Origin: Oscillospiraceae bacterium
GTDB lineage: Bacteria; Bacillota; Clostridia; Oscillospirales; Oscillospiraceae
Direction of reading: 5' to 3'
Assembly (NCBI GenBank): GCA_017516925.1
Contig: JAFXAQ010000007.1
Coordinates: 1-50,125 of the forward strand
Length of the DNA: 50,125 nt
A program made the position numbers and the translations under genes. Shown in pieces: positions 1-7,990 of this stretch. The first letter of the stretch is position 1, and each line of letters begins with the position of its first letter. The notes under the pieces were generated by a model that worked only from the letters and a program-made list of their open reading frames with translations, searched no databases and was not told where the DNA came from.

Positions 1-1
1 C

Positions 2-754
2 AACCTGGACGCTGACTCCGAACCCGATATCTACAACGCTATCCGCCGCAACGCTCTGCTGGAGAACGTGACTGTTGACGAAAACGGCAAGTGTGACTTC
101 GCTGACGGCTCCGTCACTGAGAACACCCGTGTTTCCTACCCCATCAACCACATTGAGAAGATTGTCCGTCCCAAGTCCTGCGGTCCCGACGCTAAGAACG
201 TCATCTTCCTGTCCGCAGATGCTTTCGGCGTTCTGCCTCCCGTGTCTATCCTGACTCCCGAGCAGACCAAGTACTACTTCCTCTCCGGCTTCACCTCCAA
301 GCTGGCCGGTACCGAGCGTGGCATCACTGAGCCCACTCCCACCTTCTCCGCTTGCTTCGGCGCAGCCTTCCTGGAGCTGCACCCCACCAAGTACGGCGAA
401 GAGCTGGTCAAGAAGATGGAGAAGTCCGGCGCAAAGGCTTATCTGGTCAACACCGGCTGGAACGGCACCGGCAAGCGTATCTCCATTAAGGATACCCGCG
501 GCATCATCGACGCAATTCTCGATGGCTCCATCCTGAAGGCCGAGACCAAGAAGATCCCCTACTTCGACTTCGAGGTTCCCACTGCCCTTCCCGGCGTGGA
601 CAGCGGCATTCTGGATCCTCGCGACACCTACGCTGATGCAGCCCAGTGGGAGGCCAAGGCAAAGGATCTGGCAGCTCGCTTCCAGAAGAACTTCACCAAG
701 TATACCGGCAACGAAGAGGGCAAGGCTCTGGTCGAGGCTGGTCCCAAGCTGTAA
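2..754 (+). CDS. pckA: Phosphoenolpyruvate carboxykinase (ATP), C-terminal part
   Basis: The reading frame is open from base 2 to a TAA at 752-754, so the 5' half lies outside the window. The protein segment has the features of ATP-type PEP carboxykinase: a [14 protein letters not shown] stretch, the [10 protein letters not shown] segment, [17 protein letters not shown] and the adenine-binding [12 protein letters not shown] stretch. The enzyme interconverts oxaloacetate and PEP with ADP/ATP in the cytosol. In anaerobic gut bacteria it often works in the carboxylating direction, making ATP on the way to malate or succinate. The codons are strongly biased, as in highly expressed genes, like the gap gene at the other end of the window. 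A strong hairpin terminator follows at 785-820. The family call is secure; only the truncation limits the annotation. Confidence 0.97.
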   Translation, partial: NLDADSEPDIYNAIRRNALLENVTVDENGKCDFADGSVTENTRVSYPINHIEKIVRPKSCGPDAKNVIFLSADAFGVLPPVSILTPEQTKYYFLSGFTSKLAGTERGITEPTPTFSACFGAAFLELHPTKYGEELVKKMEKSGAKAYLVNTGWNGTGKRISIKDTRGIIDAILDGSILKAETKKIPYFDFEVPTALPGVDSGILDPRDTYADAAQWEAKAKDLAARFQKNFTKYTGNEEGKALVEAGPKL

Positions 755-784
755 TCAGACGGTCACAAAATCACCGAATATCTT

Positions 785-820
785 AAAACGCTATGGACAG
801 AGATGTCCATAGCGTTTTTT
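785..820 (+). terminator. Intrinsic terminator of pckA
   Basis: A perfect 15-base stem (785-799 with 804-818) with a GAGA loop, followed by a T run to 820, lies 31 bases after the pckA stop codon. Confidence 0.93.
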
Positions 821-1234
821 ACTGACTACCACGGGCTTGTGAATTTATGTATGATTGCCCCCGGCAATCATTACTATTTTAGATTCGCTGCGCGGAGCAC
901 CACCCTCGCAGTGACATTCGTTAATTATCGTCATTGCCAGCGCTGAAGGCGCGTGGCAATCAGTTTCTTTGCTTATAAGGACACTTGTTTCCCACAGGGG
1001 GGAAATTGTTACAATCCGTTACGAGAACGTAACGGAATCTTGGTTTACATAAATTTTAAAAAGGGGGTAAAAATCCAGAGGGAAAACCCTTGAGTTCTCC
1101 ACACTTTCCACAGAGTTTTCCACAGGGAAACCGCAAAAATCCCCAGCAACCGTCAGGCTACTGGGGATTTCTACGTGAATAAGTGGATTTTCGACAGGTT
1201 TCTAAAAAATACGATTTGGTTTACAGAACAACAC
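821..1234. other. Non-coding region with DnaA-box-like tandem 9-mers and inverted repeats
   Basis: No gene is supported here. The left part (about 850-960) contains GC-rich interspersed-repeat-like sequence with the string CAATCA twice. A perfect 8-4-8 palindrome (CCGTTACG, AGAA, CGTAACGG) lies at 1016-1035. An AT-rich patch follows, then three adjacent 9-mers close to TTATCCACA: TTCTCCACA (1095-1103), CTTTCCACA (1104-1112) and TTTTCCACA (1116-1124). A weaker TTTCCCACA lies at 988-996. The genes on either side converge on this region. Confidence 0.6.
1137..1170 (-). terminator. Hairpin downstream of the thioesterase gene
   Basis: A 10-base stem, AAATCCCCAG (1137-1146) and CTGGGGATTT (1161-1170), closes a 14-base loop between the convergent pckA and thioesterase genes. 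On the minus strand it is followed by TTTGCGG, so the T tract is weak. It could serve as a terminator for the minus-strand operon. Confidence 0.5.
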
Positions 1235-1975
1235 TTAAAACAGCACCTGCGCCGCAAAAATACGCGGCGGATTTTCGTCGGTACCCTCTGCCATAGCAGT
1301 GCCCTCTGTTCGCAGACAGGGACCGTCCTGCAGAGCATAATGCAGGGCAACGTTCTGCCCCTCTTTTGCCTCGTTCAGGTAGCAAACGGTCAGCTCCTTG
1401 GGAAGGTGGTTTTGGTGGAAATCACTGCTCAGCAGGTCCTCCACCCAGTCCAGATATTTGGTGTTGTTCATATGCCCGTTCCGGTCCAAATCAGAAAAGT
1501 TTACCCGGCGCATAGCCTGCGTGACGTAAGGCTGGGGCGCCAGAGAGGCGGGGGGTGCCAGCTCGTTGCCGGTGAGCATACCTTCCACCTGAACACCGCT
1601 TTTTCCCGGCAGCACCATTGCCCGGGTGTTGCAGTCCATTAAAACCCACAGGCTGATGCAGCGGAACAGCTCATTGCCCTTTGCGTCATACCCTGCGCAG
1701 GCACGGGGGTAGGCAGTACGGGTGGTGGGCATAGGCCAGGTTTTCACGGTGACGGTTTCCCCAATCAAAGGAAGCCGGGAAATTTGCACCTTGTGCCGGA
1801 CAACTGCCCAAAAGAGGTTTTGCTTGTGCAGCTCCTCCCAGCCCAAGGACAGGTCCAGGCAGTGACCCTCGGCGGCAGCCTGGGCAAAATACAGCAAAGC
1901 CGACAGCTTCAGCCGACCGAAACGGTTCACGTGCAGCGCTGTCAGGGTGTGTGTTTGAGAATACATTTGCATCAT
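1235..1975 (-). CDS. Acyl-ACP thioesterase family protein
   Basis: The 246-residue protein matches the acyl-ACP thioesterase family (two hot-dog domains). It begins with a segment like the family's FNRFGRLKLSALL region, and a second hot-dog repeat starts near YVTQAMRRVNFSDLDRNGHMNN, with the family N-x-H element (HMNN). These enzymes release free fatty acids from acyl carrier protein in the cytosol. An AAGGAG ribosome site lies six bases before the ATG pair at 1970-1975. The gene starts 10 bases after the stop of the PDZ gene and is the last member of a minus-strand unit with a response regulator and histidine kinase, so it may be co-expressed with membrane or envelope stress functions. Substrate chain length cannot be read from the sequence. 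Confidence 0.85.
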   Translation of the reverse strand: MMQMYSQTHTLTALHVNRFGRLKLSALLYFAQAAAEGHCLDLSLGWEELHKQNLFWAVVRHKVQISRLPLIGETVTVKTWPMPTTRTAYPRACAGYDAKGNELFRCISLWVLMDCNTRAMVLPGKSGVQVEGMLTGNELAPPASLAPQPYVTQAMRRVNFSDLDRNGHMNNTKYLDWVEDLLSSDFHQNHLPKELTVCYLNEAKEGQNVALHYALQDGPCLRTEGTAMAEGTDENPPRIFAAQVLF

Positions 1976-1985
1976 ATAACGCTCC

Positions 1986-2510
1986 TTAGTCCAGCCGGAA
2001 TGCCACGGAGTATTCTGCGCCGCTGCGGTGCAGCCGCAGCTTTACGGTATCTCCGGAGGTGTGGGAATACAGGATTTCCTTCAGGGTATTTAAGCTGCTT
2101 GCCCGGGTGTTGTTAAAATACAAAAGAATATCTCCCGGCTGGATGCCCGCTTTCTCTGCGCAGCTGCCGGGCTCCACAGCGGTGATATAAAACCCCTTGG
2201 GGATTTCATAACACTGCTGCTCAAAGGCGGAAATCTCTTTTCCGGTCAGTCCCAAAGCAGGCAGACCCGGGGCGCCGCTGGCGGCTCTGGTTTTCCCGGA
2301 GAATTGCACAGAGGCCGGCGCGAGGGCGGCATCGCTGGTGATTTCCCGGAACAGGCGGATGTTCAGCAGCCGGAAGGCGGTGTTGATTCCCCCAAAGAAA
2401 ATCACAAGCACCAATAAGACGGAAACAGGTCCCCGCTTTTGCTTTTTCGGTTGTGTAAAGCCGGTGCGGTAGCAGGTCTGTTCCTGCTCCGACCAATTCT
2501 TTTCATACAT
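1986..2510 (-). CDS. Membrane-anchored PDZ-domain protein without a protease domain
   Basis: The protein has about 174 residues. A basic cytoplasmic N-terminus (about residues 1-28) is followed by one membrane segment (about 29-50, VSVLLVLVIFFGGINTAF), a short linker, and a C-terminal PDZ domain with GFYITAVEPGSCAEKAGI and a GD(I)LLYFNN turn. PDZ domains of this type occur at the C-terminus of HtrA/DegP and site-2 proteases, but no trypsin or metalloprotease domain is present. A GTG further upstream (2522) is also in frame. I prefer the ATG at 2510 because TGAGG sits six bases before it. The gene follows the histidine kinase stop directly, suggesting a sensor or anchoring role in the same signalling unit; that role is inference. 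Confidence 0.8.
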   Translation of the reverse strand: MYEKNWSEQEQTCYRTGFTQPKKQKRGPVSVLLVLVIFFGGINTAFRLLNIRLFREITSDAALAPASVQFSGKTRAASGAPGLPALGLTGKEISAFEQQCYEIPKGFYITAVEPGSCAEKAGIQPGDILLYFNNTRASSLNTLKEILYSHTSGDTVKLRLHRSGAEYSVAFRLD

Positions 2511-2523
2511 AAAAAACCTCACA

Positions 2524-3951
2524 TCAATTCGCCAATGGCAGAGTAAAGGTAAATTCGGTGGTGCCGTCTGCGCTGGAAACGGAAATATCCTCGCCGTGGG
2601 CGCACACCAGCGTTTTTACAATATAAAGACCCAGTCCCCAGCCGTCCCGGTTTTGGCTGCGGCTTTTATCCAGCTTGTGAAAACGCTCGAACAAAAGGGG
2701 CAGCTCCTGAGCAGGGATGGTCTGACCGTTATTGGAAATGCGCACAAAGACCTTTTGCCCGCCCTCCCGGACGGAAAGCCCCAAGCTGCCGCCCTGGGGA
2801 CAGAACTTTACGGCATTATCCACCAGATTGTAAATCACCTGAGTAATGTAATCCCGGCAGGCGTAGGTAATTACCGGGTGCTCCGGGAAGCTTACCTGCA
2901 CATCCAGCTGCTTGTCGTTGATTTTACTTTCGAAGGTAATCAGCACCTGACCGGCGCATTCTGTAATATCAAACCGGCTTTTTTTCTCCTCCGGTACCAC
3001 ACCGTCCTGCATCTGGGACACGTCCAGCATACTGCGCACCAGCCGGCTCAACCGCTTGGTTTCCCCCGAAACGATTTGCAGATATTTTTCCTGCTGCTGG
3101 GGCGGAATGGTTCCGTCAAGGATGCCGTCCACAAAGCCACCGATGGTGGTCATCGGGGTTTTCAGCTCGTGGGACACGTTGGCGACAAATTCTTTGCGTC
3201 CGTGCTCGATTTTTTCCAGAGATTGGGCCATATTGTTAAAGGCCAGCGCCAAATCCCGAATTTCCTCGGGGGCATCCTCCGGCACCTGCGCCCGGGCTTT
3301 CAGGTTGCCGTGACCGAAGGCGGCGGCGGTTCTTGCCATATCCCGCAGGGGGCTGCTGCTTTTCCGGGCATACACCGTCATAATCACAACAGCTGCCAGC
3401 ACAACCAGCACAGATACAAACAGGTAAATGTCAGAAATCCGCTTCAGGACGGATTGGGTGTTGGCGGTGGGCGCAGAGACCATTACAAGCCCCAGAAATT
3501 CTTCCCCGGGACCCCGGATGGCGGTGGAAACCACGTACCGGTTGTCCGTGTAAAGTCCCTCCACCAGACCGCTGGAAACCACAAAGGTTTCTGCGGTAAC
3601 CTTCTGCAGGTAATCCCGGCTGGTAATGGCAAGCCCCTGATGGGCGCAGCCCAAGGGAGCGGAGGAGCACAGAAGAATTTGCCCCTGGGCGTCGCAAATC
3701 ACCGTATCATTGCCGGAAACCCGCTCCGCCACAGCCAGCGATACCAGAAAATCCTGACTGTTTACCGTGTCCTGGCGGAGATAGGCGGAGGCAATCTGCG
3801 CCACGGCGGCGCTGTCGCTTTTCAGGTCCTCGTAGACCTGCTCTGTGAGAAAGTTCCGCACCAGAAACTGAAAGGAAACGCCAACCAACAGCAGCGCTGC
3901 CAGCAAAATCACCGCATAGGCAAAAAAGCTGCGGCTAAAGGTGGTTTTCAT
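2524..3951 (-). CDS. Sensor histidine kinase (HAMP, HisKA, HATPase)
   Basis: This 475-residue membrane kinase has a first membrane segment at about 11-31, an extracytoplasmic sensor region to about 170, and a second membrane segment at about 174-195. A HAMP linker follows, then the H-box FVANVSHELKTPM with the phospho-acceptor at His261. An HATPase_c domain contains DNAVKFCPQGG (N box) and GWGLGLYIVKTL (G box). It should autophosphorylate and pass the phosphate to the OmpR-type regulator encoded just upstream. A GAGGTG ribosome site precedes the ATG. The 179-base gap to the regulator gene is filled by an unusual hairpin array (3977-4144). The stimulus is unknown; the sensor region has no domain I recognise. 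Confidence 0.93.
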   Translation of the reverse strand: MKTTFSRSFFAYAVILLAALLLVGVSFQFLVRNFLTEQVYEDLKSDSAAVAQIASAYLRQDTVNSQDFLVSLAVAERVSGNDTVICDAQGQILLCSSAPLGCAHQGLAITSRDYLQKVTAETFVVSSGLVEGLYTDNRYVVSTAIRGPGEEFLGLVMVSAPTANTQSVLKRISDIYLFVSVLVVLAAVVIMTVYARKSSSPLRDMARTAAAFGHGNLKARAQVPEDAPEEIRDLALAFNNMAQSLEKIEHGRKEFVANVSHELKTPMTTIGGFVDGILDGTIPPQQQEKYLQIVSGETKRLSRLVRSMLDVSQMQDGVVPEEKKSRFDITECAGQVLITFESKINDKQLDVQVSFPEHPVITYACRDYITQVIYNLVDNAVKFCPQGGSLGLSVREGGQKVFVRISNNGQTIPAQELPLLFERFHKLDKSRSQNRDGWGLGLYIVKTLVCAHGEDISVSSADGTTEFTFTLPLAN

Positions 3952-3976
3952 TCTTTATAACACCTCGAATGTATAA

Positions 3977-4098
3977 AGTGAAGTTGGCGATGCCAGTGAA
4001 GTTTGGCTTACGCCAAGTGAAGTTAAGTTTGCCCAATAACACTTCGCCGAAGGCGAAACTTCACTACGCAGGAACTTCACTGCGATAGCAACTTCACT
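3977..4098. repeat. Hairpin array built on AGTGAAGTT units
   Basis: AGTGAAGTT occurs as direct copies at 3977, 3995 and 4016, and as inverted copies (AACTTCACT) at 4057, 4073 and 4090. Most intervals are self-complementary: GGCGATGCC, TGGCTTACGCCA, CGCCGAAGGCG, GCGATAGC, and after the last copy TGCCGTCAGGCA. It lies between the response regulator and histidine kinase genes, so it would be transcribed in their mRNA. Confidence 0.85.
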
Positions 4099-4121
4099 TG
4101 CCGTCAGGCAAACTTAGTTCA

Positions 4122-4144
4122 ATTTGAAGTTCAAAGAACTTCAA
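4122..4144. repeat. Inverted repeat across the response regulator stop codon
   Basis: TTTGAAGTTC and GAACTTCAAA are arms of a short-loop hairpin that covers the last codons and TGA stop of the response regulator gene. The arms carry the GAAGTT core of the adjacent array. No T run follows on the minus strand, so it is not a clear terminator. Confidence 0.75.
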
Positions 4145-4817
4145 ATTTATAACCCACACCCCAGACGGTTTTCAGGCACCATTTGGGGGAGATGCCCTCT
4201 AATTTTTCCCGGAGACGCTTTACGTGGACGTCCACGGTGCGGGAGTCTCCGAAATAGTCAAAGCCCCAGACCTCGTCCAGCAGCTGGTTTCGGGTGTAGA
4301 CCCGGTTGGGAGAGGATGCCAGATAGAACAAAAGCTCCATTTCTTTAGGGGGTGTATCCACTTTTTTGCCGTCCACAGTCAGCTCAAAAGCGTCCATATC
4401 AATGGTCAGCTTGTCAAAAGTAAGCTTGCGGGCGGCGCTTTCTCCGGCGCAGCGCTCGCTGCGGCGAAGCACAGCCTCAATCCGCGCCAAAACCTCTTTC
4501 ATTTCAAAGGGCTTGGTGATATAGTCATCGGCACCGCTTTTCAGACCGGCCACCTTATCGTCCACCTCGCTCTTGGCGGTAAGCATAATCACCGGTACCT
4601 GAGAGCTTGCCCGGATTGCCCGGCAGACAGCCCAGCCGTCCATCACCGGCATCATCACGTCCAAAAGCACCAAGTCCGGTCCGATAGCACGGAATTTGTC
4701 CAGCCCCTGACCGCCATCGGTGGCTAAGGTTACGGCATAGCCCTCCTTTTCCAGATACATCTGCAAAAGCTCTGCAATATTTTTGTCGTCTTCCACGATT
4801 AAAACGGAAACAGCCAT
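4131..4817 (-). CDS. OmpR/PhoB-family response regulator
   Basis: The protein has 228 residues. The receiver domain (1-120) has the acidic pair at Asp10/Asp11, the phospho-acceptor Asp53 in LVLLDVMMPVMDGW and the conserved Lys in VIMLTAK. A winged-helix DNA-binding domain (about 130-228) contains NRVYTRNQLLDEVWG and SRTVDVHVKRLREKL. The start is the ATG at 4817: GGGAGG lies seven bases upstream, and the longer frame would need a TTG inside that ribosome site. It is the partner of the downstream kinase, in a probable four-gene transcript with the PDZ and thioesterase genes. The target genes cannot be told from the sequence. Confidence 0.94.
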   Translation of the reverse strand: MAVSVLIVEDDKNIAELLQMYLEKEGYAVTLATDGGQGLDKFRAIGPDLVLLDVMMPVMDGWAVCRAIRASSQVPVIMLTAKSEVDDKVAGLKSGADDYITKPFEMKEVLARIEAVLRRSERCAGESAARKLTFDKLTIDMDAFELTVDGKKVDTPPKEMELLFYLASSPNRVYTRNQLLDEVWGFDYFGDSRTVDVHVKRLREKLEGISPKWCLKTVWGVGYKFEVL

Positions 4818-4900
4818 AGCGATACCTCCCAAGTCTATTTCCTTTATTATAATACATTTTTGGCGCTTGGGGTGAACAATTTGTAAAAACTAAGTTTCCC

Positions 4901-4929
4901 TTGCAAATTTACCCATTTACCAGTACAAT
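4901..4929 (+). promoter_or_regulatory. Promoter of uppP
   Basis: TTGCAA (4901-4906) and TACAAT (4924-4929) are separated by 17 bases, 30 bases upstream of the start codon. The spacer holds two ATTTACC motifs that recur upstream of the first DUF4838 gene. Confidence 0.7.
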
Positions 4930-4959
4930 GAGGTTGATTATATTATAAGGAGTGTGCGT

Positions 4960-5793
4960 ATGGAATTTTTGTTTGAAATTTTAAAAGCGATTTTGTTCGG
5001 TATTGTGGAGGGTGTCACCGAGTGGCTGCCGGTTTCCTCCACAGGACATATGATTTTGCTGGACGAGTTTGTACATCTGAATGTATCCGAGGCGTTTTAC
5101 GAGATGTTCCAGGTGGTGATTCAGCTGGGCGCCATTTTGGCGGTGGTTCTGCTGTTTTTCCACAAGCTGAACCCCTTCTCCCCCAAAAAGAACGAGACCC
5201 AGAAAAAAGACACCTGGCAGCTGTGGTTTAAGGTGATTGTGGCGGTGCTGCCCGCTGCGGTGATCGGTGTGCTGCTGGACGACTGGATGGATGCGCACCT
5301 TTATAACTATGTTGTGGTTGCCATTACCCTGATAGTCTACGGTGTTGCGTTTATTCTGATGGAAAAGCGGAACCAAGGCAGAGAAATGAAAATCACCGAT
5401 GTCTATGCCATTGACTACCGCACTGCAATTTTCATCGGCTGCTTCCAGTGCCTGAGCCTGATTCCCGGAACCTCCCGTTCCGGCGCCACCATTTTGGGCG
5501 CCATCGTGCTGGGGGTCAGCCGTCCTGCCGGTGCGGAATTTTCCTTCTTCCTGGCAATCCCGGTGATGCTGGGCGCCAGCGCATTGAAGGTTCTCAAGTT
5601 CCTACTGGAGGGTGTCAGCGCCACCGGACAGGAGCTTGCCGTGCTGCTGGTGGGCTGTGTGGTCAGCTTTATTGTGAGCCTGCTGGTAATCAAAGCCCTG
5701 ATGGAGTATGTGCGGAAGCACAGCTTTGCCTCCTTCGGCATCTACCGAATTGCGCTGGGCGCATTGGTTTTGGGCTACTTTCTGCTGAAATAA
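4960..5793 (+). CDS. uppP: Undecaprenyl-diphosphatase UppP/BacA
   Basis: The 277-residue polytopic membrane protein carries both signature regions of the BacA/UppP family: EGVTEWLPVSSTGHMIL near the N-terminus and LIPGTSRSGATI near residue 170. It dephosphorylates undecaprenyl diphosphate at the membrane, recycling the lipid carrier for peptidoglycan and other wall polymers, and it confers bacitracin tolerance when abundant. The start is ATG 4960, seven bases after AAGGAG; an in-frame GTG six bases earlier overlaps that ribosome site. It is divergent from the two-component operon at 4817 and is probably a single gene, because a separate promoter precedes the next gene. Confidence 0.96.
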   Translation: MEFLFEILKAILFGIVEGVTEWLPVSSTGHMILLDEFVHLNVSEAFYEMFQVVIQLGAILAVVLLFFHKLNPFSPKKNETQKKDTWQLWFKVIVAVLPAAVIGVLLDDWMDAHLYNYVVVAITLIVYGVAFILMEKRNQGREMKITDVYAIDYRTAIFIGCFQCLSLIPGTSRSGATILGAIVLGVSRPAGAEFSFFLAIPVMLGASALKVLKFLLEGVSATGQELAVLLVGCVVSFIVSLLVIKALMEYVRKHSFASFGIYRIALGALVLGYFLLK

Positions 5794-5800
5794 GCGAAGA

Positions 5801-5840
5801 ATGTGATATAATTTACCCATAAAATGTGATAAAATTTACC
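5801..5840. repeat. Direct repeat upstream of the first DUF4838 gene
   Basis: A 17-base unit beginning ATGTGATA and ending ATTTACC occurs at 5801-5817 and 5824-5840 with a single mismatch and a 23-base period, about two helical turns, upstream of the -10 box at 5864. This would suit a regulator bound twice on one DNA face; that is inference. Confidence 0.6.
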
Positions 5841-5860
5841 AGTATTTTTTCAGCGAGGTA

Positions 5861-5869
5861 TGGTATGAT
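5861..5869 (+). promoter_or_regulatory. Extended -10 promoter of the first DUF4838 gene
   Basis: TGG-TATGAT (5861-5869) is an extended -10 element without a clear -35. The same arrangement, followed by the same AAGAAAAACAC leader, precedes the second paralogue at 7956. Confidence 0.55.
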
Positions 5870-5895
5870 GAAGAAAAACACCTAAGGAGGATGTT

Positions 5896-7857
5896 ATGTT
5901 AACCATCAATAAGCTACGCTGTGACAGCGCCATCGACTACGCTGCGCTGGAAATGAAGAAGTATCTTAGGATGATGATGCCCGAGGGCGGAGAAATTGAG
6001 ATTTTCTACAATCCTGAGGCGAAGGACGGTTTCCGTCTGGGTCTTTTGGAGGACTTCGGTCTGCCCTTTGAGGGTAAGGACGCAAAGCTGGACGATGTTT
6101 TGCACATTGAGACCGACACCCAGGGTGGTATCCTTGCCGGCTCCAACCCCAGAAGCGTACTGTTCAGCGTTTACCGCTACCTCCGGGAAAACGGCTGCCG
6201 CTGGCTCTATCCCGGCATCGACGGAGATTACGTACCTATGCAGGACATTGTGCCTGTTTCCTATCATAAAGCGGCAGACCATCGCTACCGGGGCTTTTGC
6301 GATGAGGGACATTCCTCCCAGACCAATATGCTGGAGTGTATCGAGTATTATGCCAAGCTGGAGCTGAACGTTTTTAACCTGGAGTTCTTTAACCCTATTG
6401 TTTACTACAACCACTATTACAACCATGAACAAAATGAGACCCATCGTATGCCGGAGCCTGTCACGGAAGAACAGGTGCTGCAGTGGCGCAGAATGTGCGA
6501 GGTAGAGCTGGGCAAGCGTGGCTTTAATATCACCGGCATCGGTCACGGCTGGACAGGCCGTGCTATGGGCTTTCAGGAAAATCCCGGAGGACCACCGCTG
6601 GGAGAGGGAGACTTCGAGAAGCTGACGGAAGAACAGCGCAGCTGTATTGCTATGCTGGGCGGCGAACGAAAGCCATACTCCGGACGTTTGAATTACTCCC
6701 AGCTTTGTATGTCCAACCCCCTGGTCCAGGAAAAGATGTCGGATGCGGTGGTGGACTTTGCCAAAAATCATCAAAATTATACCAGAATCAGCTTTGCTTT
6801 GGCAGACGGCAACAAGAACTTTTGCGAATGTCCCGAATGCAAGAAAATGCGCCCTGCGGACTGGAGAAACATCATTCTCAACAAAATTGATGAGAAGCTG
6901 ACCAAGGCCGGTCTGGACACCAAAATCGGTTTTAGCATGTATGTGGACACCTTATTTGCCCCGGAGCATATCAAGCTGAACAATCCTGACCGTTTTGTAA
7001 TGAGCTACTGCCCCATCACCCGGGATTATACAACCAGCATTACAGAGGACACCCCGGTGCCGGAGCTCCCCGAGTATATTTACAACGGCTGGAAAGCTCC
7101 CACCACGGAGGAAGGCTATGCCCTGCTTAAGAAGTGGCAGGAATGCTTCTCCGGCGATTACTTCTGCTATGACTATCACTTCTGGCGCGTTCAGTACCGT
7201 GATCCCAGCGGATATTATCTGGCAAAGCGTATCTATGAGGACGTGCGCAGCCTGAAGGTTATGGGTATGGTGGGTATGCTGGAGGACGGCTCTCAGCGGT
7301 CTGCCTTCCCTAACGGCTTCCCTGTTTACATTTATGCGGAAACCCTGATGAACCGGGACTGCGACTTTGAAGCTGTCCGCGCCGACTATTTTGAACATAT
7401 TTACGGCAAGGACTGGCAGCAGGTGGACGCTATTTTGCGCAATGTTTCCGAGGCCTTCGACTTTGAATATATGCAGGGTCTGCGTTCAGAAAGACCCGAG
7501 TTTACCCAGTACTATGCGCCCAGTCGTGTACCCCGCTTGAATCTGGTGCACGATTTTGCGGCGCAGCTTCGCTATCGCTTCCAAGCCCATAAGGTTATGC
7601 CCTACCGCGTCCAGACCGTGTCCTGGCGTTTGCTGAACCGCTATTCCGAGTGGTTGGATTGGATGGCAGACATTACTGTGCTGAAAGCCCAGGGACGGGA
7701 TTGGGAGGCCAAGGAGGTGGCGGTGAAGTTCGCCCAGGACTTCGGCAAGTATGAGCTGGAGCTGGAACGTTATTACGACCACGGCCTTTGCCACTACCAC
7801 ACAACCGGCGGCTTCTGTGCCGTTTACAGCAACAGAGCGCAGGTTATCTTTGAATAA
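5896..7857 (+). CDS. DUF4838-family protein, predicted carbohydrate-active (paralogue 1)
   Basis: The 653-residue protein has no signal peptide or membrane segment. The N-terminal part (about 1-115) has the AGSNPRSVLFSVYRYLRENG stretch seen in alpha-glucuronidase-like N-terminal domains. The central part contains a DGNKNFCECPECKKM cysteine motif typical of DUF4838 proteins, and WRNIILNKIDEKL follows. These families resemble glycoside hydrolases with a TIM-barrel core, but substrate and catalytic residues have not been worked out here. AGGAGG lies upstream of the ATG. A close paralogue follows 133 bases downstream. The pair is preceded by uppP and has its own promoter. A cytosolic role on an imported oligosaccharide is inference. 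Confidence 0.75.
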   Translation: MLTINKLRCDSAIDYAALEMKKYLRMMMPEGGEIEIFYNPEAKDGFRLGLLEDFGLPFEGKDAKLDDVLHIETDTQGGILAGSNPRSVLFSVYRYLRENGCRWLYPGIDGDYVPMQDIVPVSYHKAADHRYRGFCDEGHSSQTNMLECIEYYAKLELNVFNLEFFNPIVYYNHYYNHEQNETHRMPEPVTEEQVLQWRRMCEVELGKRGFNITGIGHGWTGRAMGFQENPGGPPLGEGDFEKLTEEQRSCIAMLGGERKPYSGRLNYSQLCMSNPLVQEKMSDAVVDFAKNHQNYTRISFALADGNKNFCECPECKKMRPADWRNIILNKIDEKLTKAGLDTKIGFSMYVDTLFAPEHIKLNNPDRFVMSYCPITRDYTTSITEDTPVPELPEYIYNGWKAPTTEEGYALLKKWQECFSGDYFCYDYHFWRVQYRDPSGYYLAKRIYEDVRSLKVMGMVGMLEDGSQRSAFPNGFPVYIYAETLMNRDCDFEAVRADYFEHIYGKDWQQVDAILRNVSEAFDFEYMQGLRSERPEFTQYYAPSRVPRLNLVHDFAAQLRYRFQAHKVMPYRVQTVSWRLLNRYSEWLDWMADITVLKAQGRDWEAKEVAVKFAQDFGKYELELERYYDHGLCHYHTTGGFCAVYSNRAQVIFE

Positions 7858-7955
7858 TCGGAAGAGCTTGCCGGTTGACCAATAATCTGGTGCCGATATA
7901 AGCCAAGAAATCTATAAAAAAAGCCAAGATATTGATACTTTTTTTCAAAATCCTA

Positions 7956-7964
7956 TGGTAGAAT
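7956..7964 (+). promoter_or_regulatory. Extended -10 promoter of the second DUF4838 gene
   Basis: TGG-TAGAAT (7956-7964) matches the promoter of paralogue 1 in position and in the downstream leader. Upstream, AAGCCAAGA occurs twice, so the two genes may be controlled by different factors despite a shared core promoter. Confidence 0.5.
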
Positions 7965-7990
7965 AAAGAAAAACACACAAGGAGGATGTT

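Noticed and set aside
4122-4144. Rho-independent terminator of the response regulator gene
   Set aside because: The stem is good but no T tract follows on the minus strand, and the kinase gene lies downstream in the same direction.
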